From Elgaria multicarinata webbii (lineage: Eukaryota > Chordata > Lepidosauria > Squamata > Anguidae), in contig NC_086188.1 in NCBI RefSeq assembly GCF_023053635.1, positions 2,745,001-2,809,000 on the forward strand: 64,000 nt of DNA. The letters run 5' to 3'. This document shows, piece after piece, positions 13,843 through 24,000 of this stretch. Under the pieces are notes generated by a model, which saw only the letters and a list, made by a program, of their open reading frames with translations, did not search any database and was not told where the DNA came from. Position 1 is the first letter of the stretch. Every line of letters begins with the position of its first letter. The position numbers and the translations under genes are program-made.

Positions 13843-16800
13843 GAGGAATGGGAGTTGGGGAAGTGGCTGAGTGTGAAAGCTTACCCACACATGGATTTCC
13901 CCAATTTGGATCCAGCCTCTGTGTGCTTACAATAAGGTAAACGGAGTGGTGAGGATCAGCTTCATGCTATGTTTTTAACTAGTGCTGCTCCGGTTTTTTG
14001 AGGGCCCATGGACAAGAAGATACCTTCAATGGACCCTCTCCTTCAGAGGGTCTGTTCTTTCACTGCCATTCCCACTAGCAGATCCTCCTCCTCCTCCTCT
14101 TCCTCATCATTGCTACTGTTTGCTGGCTGGAGAGCCAGTGAACAGGTAGGCTCTGGCAGCTCCTGCTCCTCCTCCTCCTCACGGCCATCACCACTGTTGC
14201 CTGGGCCAGAGCGAGAGACAGGTGAATCAGCGGATTGCAATGCTGAAGTGGAGCAAGTCCAGGGGGTTCTTGCCAGTGGCCCCCTGCTGGGGTGGGGGTC
14301 CTCAGCAGATGCCCAACCATGCCCCCACCCCCTTGACGCGGGCTCTGTATTGACCATAGAGCAGAGTTTAGCCCTGAATTGCTTCCAAGTGAGATTTTAA
14401 ACATGGACTTTCACCTAATGCAAGAGTTGGGGGGAATTTAAGTTTGTTTTTCTTTCAGTTTCCAGAATACAAGCCAAATATAGAGGATGTATAGGGAAGC
14501 GGGAGTTCCAGAAGATGAAACAAGCTGGTAAGAATCACTTCTGTTGTGCAACCATTGTGCAAAATTGTGTGTTCGTTTGTATTTAATTTTTGGTTTTTTG
14601 GTGGGGAAGGGAGGAATTAAAAACTAAAATGTCTTGTTTCAAATTTTGATTTCTAACATTCAGTTTCTTGGTGCACATTTCGAAAAACTCAAATGTTACG
14701 TCTTGATAAATCCTGAAGGAAACAGTGACCATTAATCTGCCTCATTATACTTTGCACCCTGTTGTCCCCGCCCAGAGAGCTTCGGCTATTGGGCGATATA
14801 GAAATGCAATAAATAAATAAATATGTTTGTTGTTTATTCGTTCAGTCATTTCTGACTCTTCGTGACTTCATGGACCAGCCCACGCCAGAGCTTTCTGTTG
14901 GCCGTTGCCACCCCTAGCTCCCCCAAGGTCAAGTCCGTCACCTCCAGAATATCATCCATCCATCTTGCCCTTGGTCGGCCCCTCTTCCTTTTGCCTTCCA
15001 CTTTCCCTAGCATCAGCCTCTTCTCCAGGGTGTCCTGTCTTTTCATTATGTGGCCAAAGTACTTCAGTTGTGCCTTTAATACCATTCCCTCAAGTGAGCA
15101 GTCTGGCTTTATTTCCTGGAGTATGGACTGGTTGGATCTCCTTGCAGTCCAAGGCACTCTCAGAATTTTCCTCCAACACCACAGTTCAAAAGCATCTATC
15201 TTCCTTCGCTCAACTTTCCTTATGGTCCAGCTCTCGCAGCCATAGGTTACTACGGGGAATACCATTGCTTTAACTATGCGGACCTTTGTTGTCAGTGTGG
15301 TGTCTCTGCTCTTAACTATTTTATCAAGATTCTGTTAAACACACAGACCCCACACACTTCAAATTACAATATATGAATTAACATTTCCGCAAGAAGATGA
15401 GAGTTAGGAGAATGTATTTGGGCTTTTTTTCTCTTAAATTAATTTCACTGTTCATCTGAGCTATGTTTTCCAAACCAGGCCAGGTTTTCTCTTCATTTTA
15501 ATTGAGTAAAAAATGTACCACAGTCATTTCTTGTGGTACTGGCGCCCTCTGCTGCCCTATTATCTCTCATAACTAGAACTTTATTGTCCTTGATTTAGGA
15601 TCTGGATTTATCCCCTGAATGTATCCTCCAAATTATGAGCGTGTATTAGAATGAAATGTTAAAATGGCAATAAAATAAATAAATATATGAAAGTAAGCTA
15701 GAAATAGCAATTCTATAAAAGCAGCATCCAAATAAAATAGACCAAAAGCTTAAAAGCCTGGTAAGAAAAGAAGATTGAGTGCCAGGTGAGCGTCTCTGGG
15801 GAGTGCATTCCAAAGTTAGGGTGCCACCACTGAAAAGGTCTTGTCACACCTCAGAAGGTGAGGGAAGTTGGAGAAGGGCCTTTGATATTAGTGATCTCAG
15901 AGTACAGGGAGGCACATGTGGAGACAGGCAATCCTTCAAGTATCCTGTCAAGGTCAAACTAGTGCCTTGAACAGGGCCCAGAAATGGACCAGGAGCCAAC
16001 GCAGTAATGTAATATGCTCATAATGCCCAGTCCCAGGCAGTAAGCAGTCATATTCTGAACTAGCTGCAGTTTCCAAACTGTCTCCTGGGGGCGGCCCCAA
16101 ATATAACACATTGCAGTAGTCTAACCTGGAGGTTACCCAGAACTAGATAGCTGAGGCCAGGCTATGTTGGGATCTCTATGGGTTTTGAGCAGGCTTATCC
16201 AAGAGCTCCTCAATCAGAATGTCCTACAAGAAGTGGGCAATTCTTCCAGGGACACTGGAACAACCCTGCAATGTGAAGCAGCAGGGGAAGGTTGGGTGCA
16301 TTCTAGGATGGTCTCGGTATGGGTGCTGGACTGTCTCCCAGAATCCTCTGGGGGCCACAGAAAGATCCATGAGAGGTGCTCCGTGGTGAAGACTGTGTCG
16401 AAATAAAGGGTTCTCTATTGGTGATACAATTAAGCAGCCCGTTCCACTTCAGGGGGTGAGGCACCTCCAAACATTTCTGGACTTCACCTCCCATTATCTC
16501 TGATGGTTGGCCATGTTGGCCGATGGGATTTGGAGTCCAATAACATCTGGAGGGCATCAGACTCGCCACCCCATCCTATTTGAATCTGCATGTTCTACTA
16601 ATTTTATTGTAGGCTTGAAAGGATAGTTTTGCTATCGGCAGGCCCATGAGCACTCCGGATAACACTCTGGGCCAGGAATGCAGAAGCTCATCCTGTGTGG
16701 TTTCCCCAGATGGCCATGCTTGCTCCCTTTGGCCCCTCCCCCTTTCCTGTGGCCCCACCCACCATTGGAATATGGGACCTGAGAGCTTCTTTGGAAAGGA

Positions 16801-19800
16801 ATCCGGCCCTGGGGCTGAACCCACCCCCCTGCTCCAGGCTCACAGGAAAGTGGCGGCTGTGGCTAACTAAGCCGTTGCCCCCTATTTCTGGGGGGAGCGC
16901 CCACCTTGCCTCTTCCATCTCGTCCTGCCCTTTAGCAAAAGGGTCCCCACATCCAAGCCACGGCTTTCCGTATCTCTGTCTTGCAGCCATCAGATTGGAG
17001 GCCCGCTGGAGAGGGGTCCTGGCGCGAAAGCATGCCAAGAAGAGGATGTGGGCGGCCCAGACGATCCGGAAGTAAGTCCCGGGCTGCCCTTCTCCCTGGC
17101 CGGGTGGGAAAGTCTCCAAAGGAGCTGTCCAAGGTATTCCTTTAAAGTCCTGACTGGCTCCAACTGAAACCCGGAGTGAATTCACTACCCCACTGACATC
17201 AGAGCCACCTGCCTTCAAAGAGAGGACTGCCCTCCATAAAGCAGGACACCTGTCCGCCTTGCAATGGCCCTGCTCTGGCCGCAGCCCTACGGCATTCCGG
17301 ATCAGCCGGCCCTGACCGCGGCCCTTTCCCCTTCTGTAGGTACATCAAAGGTTTCATCCTCCGGAAGCAGCCCCTCTGCCCCGAGAACATCGATTTTGTG
17401 AGGCTCGCACAGTACAACTATCTCCTAAGGCTGAGGGACCACATTCCAAGGACCGTCTTGGACCCGCGCTGGCTCAAGCCCCCACAGGTCATGGAAGAGG
17501 TGAGAAGAAACCCCTGTTCCATGAGGAGGGGTCTCTGCAGAACCCCCACCTGGCGAGGCGCTGAGCTACGCAGGACCGTTGGCAGAGCAACAACGGGACA
17601 GGGGAGCTCTGACTCCGGGCCTTGCTGAGAAGCTTCCAGAGGTGTCTGGTTGGCCGTGCTGGGGGGCGGGGGGAAGTATCAGACTAGATCCACCTTCTGC
17701 CTGACTGTTCTAAAGTTAGCTGAGAGCTGAACGGCACACGGTGTCAAATATGGAGCGTGCAGCTCACCCTGGTGGTTTTTCTTACCTCGGTGTAAATGCA
17801 CCGGCCCCCAATCTGGATTGAGACCATTACATGTTGTTAGGGAAGGTTTAGGATTTCCCACTCAGCCACTCCCCCTGCCCCCATCCTGCGCTTGGGGCCT
17901 AAAAAGAGGTGAAATAATCTCCATTGGCACCAATGGAGGGGTTTTTTTTTAGCCACTGGGGGTTGGGGAGAGCAGCAGGGTGGGGAAGCTTAAACCTCCC
18001 TTACCTGTGTGCAGTGGCCCTGATCCAGGTCAGCGTTCCATGAGCGGACACAGTCATGTATGGCGGCATAAAAATCCTTAAATAAATAAAAATAAATAAA
18101 TGTAGTTTAGCCCTGAGAGAAGCTAATGACGTGCAGAGGATACCAGCTACAGCCAGGTAACAAAAGGTCTTATGAACCTCTAAAGCTGACGTGGTCCTGA
18201 ATCAGGGCACTGGTCTGTTTAGCCCTGTGCCTTCTGCCCTGACAGGCAGCAGCCTGCTCTGGCTAAATCCTCCCCCAGCCCAATTTTACAATCTTTTAGA
18301 TTGTAAGCCTGTGGGCAGGGACTGTCAAGAAATACTTTTGTAAGCCGCCATGAGAGCCCTTTTTGGCTGAATGGCGGCATAAAAATGCTTAAATAAATAA
18401 ATAAAATAAATAAATTTGGAGGTTCTTTTAACTGGAGCTGCCGGGAATCAAGCGAGAGACCTTCTGCGCATGAAGCAGGAGCTCTGCCTCTGAGCCCTGG
18501 CTCTTCCCGCGTCAATGACAGGCTTTTCCCCCTGCTCAACACAGACGTCGGAGTTCCTGAAGAAGATTTGCCTGAGGAACCTCGTCCGGAAATACTGCCG
18601 TGGCATTCCAGCGGAGAAGAAAGCGCAGGTAACGCCTGGGCCCTGGAGCTTAGCCCTTCAGAGGAGAGGGCTTTGAAAGTCGTTCCTCTGAATTGCTTGT
18701 GCATGGTTGACTGGTTGTTGGTGCTACGCGGTACTGCCGAAAATGCACTCTGCACAGGCTCAGAGGTGCAGGGGATTGGAGTTCTTAGAAGGGCCAAAGT
18801 TCTCTACTGCTGTTGCCTTGGGCGAAAGCTATAAAAGTTGAACCCAGTTTAAGTTCACAGTAAAAAACCAAGAAAGATTTCCTGCACAGTAAAAGCCAGG
18901 CCTTACCCCAGCCTGGGACCCTCCAGATCTGATGGACTACACCTCCCAAAATCCCCAGCCAGCATAGCTGGGAATTGTAGTTCAACACATTTGGAGATTG
19001 GAGAAGGCTGCTGAAAGGAGCACCGGCGTGCTAAAGCTGTGTATTCCTTTAGCCACTGAACTCTGGTGGAGCTTATCTCATTTGAGATAAACGGAATGAC
19101 TCCAGAGCGCATGACGGACCCTGACTTCACATAGCAGAATCCTCTTCTAAGGAGCTCCCTGACGAAGCTCCCCGCTGCCTTGTTCACGAAATTTCATGGG
19201 GGACTCCAGAAGACGATGTCTTCCATTTGTAACCCTCCCACGTTTTCCCAATGCTGCTTCTGTCTTTTCCTTAGCTTGAAAAAAGCTGATAAGGAGGAGA
19301 TGACAGCATGAATTGCACAAGGCCTTCTCCTGGGTAGCACTGGGAGCCCTCTATCTGGGAGCATCCTAAGGACACCTTAAGCTCTCTGTCTTGGAAATGA
19401 GCATTCATCTGTTTGTATCCTGAACTCCTGAGCTGTACCCCTTTAACAAAGGTGCGTCAGAGAGACAGCACCTGTGGGTTCTGCCAGTGGTGGCTGGTGG
19501 CTCTGATGTCAGTGGTGCGGTGAATCTGCTCCAGGTTCAGCCAAAACCAGTCAGAACTCTAAAGGAGATATCCAAGGTCCTCTGCTTTGATAGTTTTGAC
19601 TGGTTCTGTCTGAAGCCTGGAGTGGATTCACTGCCCCACTTGACATCGTAGGCACCAGCCTCCACTTTCTGCCACCTGCTGCGTACGTGGGGCTGTTCTT
19701 CCTGCCTCAAAATGATAACTTCAACGTCATGCGTCACGCTGAAGCTTTGGCTATTTGGGTGGCATAGAAATGTAATAAATAACCTTTTTCCTCTCGAGAG

Positions 19801-20961
19801 GGCATAATCTCTCATTTTCCTGTGAAACAGATGCAGCAAAAGATGGTTGCCAGTGACCTCTTCCGTGGGAAGAAGGCCGGCTACGCGGAGAGCTTGAACG
19901 AACCATTTGTGGACACCAGGAGAAGTGAGTAATCGATCAACGGCAGGACAGGACCAATATTTGACATCAATATTCAAGAAGGCCCCTCCTGTTGAGGTCT
20001 AAGCCCATGGATTCGAGCCATCTTTAGGGTCTCCTCCAGGTCCCCCCACCAGAAGGCGGGTGGTGACCAGAGAGAAAATCATTCCCTAGAAGCTCTGCTG
20101 AAGCCAAGGGCAGCGTCGAAATATTGTGAATGAATAAATATTTTCTAGCGTGCCGGAGAAATCCTGTAAGGTCAGATTCCTCCGATCTCTTGGGTACGTG
20201 TCTTGGTGTCTCCCCTCCTTTCCGGAGGGAGCTGTGACTAACCTTCTTGCCTCTTCCCTAGATGAGAGTGACCTCAGTCCCAAAATCCTGCAGATGATCC
20301 GCCACGAGAAGGTGAAGGTAAGGAGTCAAGGCGGGGGGTTGCGAAGGCGAGATCCACCGGGGCTCAAAATTGCTCTGTCGGCCCCGCGCTGCCTCCGCTC
20401 GCCTGGAACGGTGCTTTCTTAAAGCTGAAAGCTTCCTTCTCGGCTGCTAAAATTCCTCCTGTGGTGGTTTGCAGTACGTAACACCGGTGGTGAAGTTTGA
20501 CCGGAACGGCTTCAAACCCAGAGAGCGGCTGCTTGTTTTGACACGCGTGACAGCTTACGTGGTGGACACGGCCAAGATCAAGCAGAAGATTGATTACGCG
20601 ATGATCAAAGGTAACCTTCGCCATCGGCAGTCGGCTCTTATTTATTTTCTTGCCCCTCTGATGGAAAAAGGGCTCCTACAGAGGCGCAAAATAATTATAA
20701 GCCAGTCCTGGCCGTCAGGTTTGTTGAAACTTAGAATAAAAAAAGATTTTTAAAAAAACCCAGAAACGTGAAACTATGTCTGAGCTCATGGTGGCTGAAA
20801 TACAGGAATACTTACTGTCATTCTAGTAAGCACCTTTTATTTTCCGTTCTTCCTCCAAGGCATTTCTGCCAGCACTCTGAGTGACAGTATCTTAGTCATC
20901 CACGTTTCAGAAGACAGTAAGCAAGAGAAGGTAACAGAATTACACTTCACCTTGTACGAGT

Positions 20962-21010
<49 letters not shown>

Positions 21011-24000
21011 GCAAAATCTACACTATTGCTTTAAACCAGTTTATAACAATAGTGACAACTGTTGGGGCCCAGGACACACTCCATATAAAGTTTTCAAACC
21101 ATTTTCAAAGTGTCATATCCTGCTTGGTGTAGATCAGGTGTGAGAGAGAAATGCCACCACCCAACAACAACCTGACCTTTGCAGAGAGTTTTCTGGAATT
21201 GTATTTCTTGTGGGTTCACTTTGAAGTTGGGGGAGTTGTTGCCCAACTAAGAAACTCTTCATTGATCAATCACATTACTTTTAATCTCTTCATTGATTTA
21301 AGCCCCATAACGTTGGCACAGGAATAAACATTAAGGTTCTGGAACACCCCCCCCCCAAAAAAAGAGCAATCTTCCTTGGTTTCTAGATCCACCTTCCCCA
21401 ACATGGTGCCCTCCAGATGCGTTGGACTAAAACTCCCACGATTCATTGGGTTCATCCTTTTAACAAATGAAAGATTTTTAAATGGATGAATCAACTAAAT
21501 GTTCCAGTCCTGTTTTAAATGCCAATTTATACGCCAGGTTTGTAAACCGTTCTATGGCCTGTCCTTAGAATATTGTGATATGGCAACAGAGTGCTTCTGA
21601 GGATGCATAGAGTGCACTCACCACTGTTGACAACTAGAGCTTCCATACCAAGCATTAGGGGTGCAGTGCCGTCCAGGTCAAAGGATGGTGTGAAGTAGTG
21701 AGTGGCGAGTTCGAATCTCACAGTAGCCAGAAATTCAGTCCGTGGCCTTAAGCAAGCCACGACACTCTCATCTGCCTGGCTGCAATTTTGGGATAATCGT
21801 GCTATCCTACCTTATAGGAGCATTGTAAAGATGACAGAAAATACATTCAGAAAAGTATAGGCATCTTTAGCAAGATTGTTTGGTTTCCAGGTGGCTATCC
21901 CTTTAACATTATTAGTCTCTTCCTACTGAAAGATAACGCTGGGAATTTCAGAGGCAGCTGTTCAAAAAACAAAAAGAGGGCATCTCCCTGAACTCAGAGC
22001 ACACGCAGAAACAGGCCCATCCTTTCTCCCTCTGGCCTGAGAACGTTATCCAAAATGACCTGGCCTCCTTTCTTGCTTCCAGGGAGATGCAATTCTACAG
22101 TGTGAGCACTTTTTCGAGACCATCACAAAACTCTGCATGCTGGCCAACAAACAGGAAGAAGTCAAGGTGGTTGAGGGAAGGTGAGTCCCTCACCTTGGAG
22201 AGCTCCTTTAGAGTTCTGACTGGTTCTTACTGAAACTTGGGAGCGGATTCAACACCCCACTGACCTCAGAGCCACCAGCCTACACTGGGCTGTTACAGTT
22301 TTAATTAATTAATTAAACAATCAACCTTTTGGGATGGGGGCGGGGGAACTGCACAAAACCCAAGAAACTACCAAATGTTCTGTGATCAGGGCTGGGGGAA
22401 CTCCAGAGGGCCAGGTTAGGACCCCATGCTGGTTGGATTCGATCCCGGGCCTGACTGCACACCTGGTGTCACCTTTGGGTGTGTTTTGTCTTGTTCCATA
22501 GCCTCCAGTTCCAAATCAGTTCGGGGAAAGAAGGAACCATGGTTTTCACCACTGGCCACGAGTCTCAGATCTACAAAGCCAAAACCGGAGAGCTGACCGT
22601 GGTAAGTCCCAGGAACATGTGATGGCCACGGATAGAGGGGGAAATTGCCCTTTTTCTAGCAGCACAAGACAGACGCTGAAGGGAAGCTACAGTTCAGGAA
22701 TGTCTTTGCTGGAAAGAACTCCTTTCTTGTACTGAGTTTAAATGTTGCAGGTCGTTTACCATTAAAGCCATTCAATGGAGGGGGAAGAAAACCCCGTAAG
22801 TCATTGCTATCCGCCATGAATGTACACTTCAATAAAAGCCATCTATCTTAAGCTGCCACTTACTCACCTTGGTCTTTTGGTGGGGATGCCCTTCCTTTTG
22901 GCTAAGGGCTCCTAAATGAGAAGGGGACTTGGTGAAGAAAAGTATTTTCCAGAATTCGTTAAAGGGCCCTTCTTGGTGGCGGCACACCAGTTATGGGGGT
23001 TAGAGTGGCACCAACATTGCTCAGCTTTCAAAACCACGCGAAAACAATAATTCTTTAACCGGCCTCTTGATTAGATGGGTGGCCCCCAAATATTACAACA
23101 AAGTAATTGATGCATAATGTTTGATACTGACCAGTTGCTGTGCAGTTTTATTGGTTTGATTTTTAAAAATTTATTATTGCATTTATATCCCGCCCTTTTT
23201 CCTCCAAGGAACCCAAGGCGGCATACATAATCCTCCTCCTCCTCTCCATTTTATCCTCACAACCACAACCCTGTGAGGTAGGCTGGGCTGAGAGTCTGTG
23301 ACTGGCCCCAAGTCACCCAGTGAACTTCCATGGCTGAGTGGGGACTAGAACCCGGATCTCCCGACTCCCAGTCCAACACTTTAGCCACTACACCACACTG
23401 GTTGTGTTGTGAATTGTTCGCTCTGCATTCAGGAAGGAGGTCAAGATGCATCTTTTTAACTTGGCTTTTTAAATTGTTATGGATTCACAGTTGTTTTTAA
23501 TGCTTTTCTACATTTGTCTTGGTTGGTAGTTCTTGTTTTTTGAACGGTTGTCAACCTTGGTTGCTTTCAGAAAGGCAGGAAACCAATAACAAAGAATAAA
23601 TACTGCGCCCCACTCTGGGATCATTTTGTGACGAGAGTTGGGCTAGACAGTTTATAATTAAACAGCCCCCCTTAGAAATAACCTTTCTGAATTGATAACG
23701 AATTTGCTGACAGCAGCAAGGTTGATCATATCTAGGAACTGGAAGGTGCAAGGAGATTATAATGTTGAGGACTGGTATAAAGAGATTTGGGATATTGCTA
23801 TAAATGATAAATTGACATGTAATATAAAAGTAAGAAGAGGGATAACAAAAATGAATGATTTTGAGGGAATTTGGAATCAGTTCCTAGAATATGTATTATC
23901 TAAGGGGAGTGGAAAACCACCTCCAGAAGAATCAATGAGATTTTGGAAACAGGAATAGATCCCGGGGTGGGGGGTGGGTGCACTTTATGTTATGCAATGA

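Noticed and set aside
22630-23150. Possible extra MYO1H exon between 22601 and 24232
   Set aside because: No ORF in the needed phase with acceptor and donor and TH1-like sequence was found; the 24232 exon already joins in phase.
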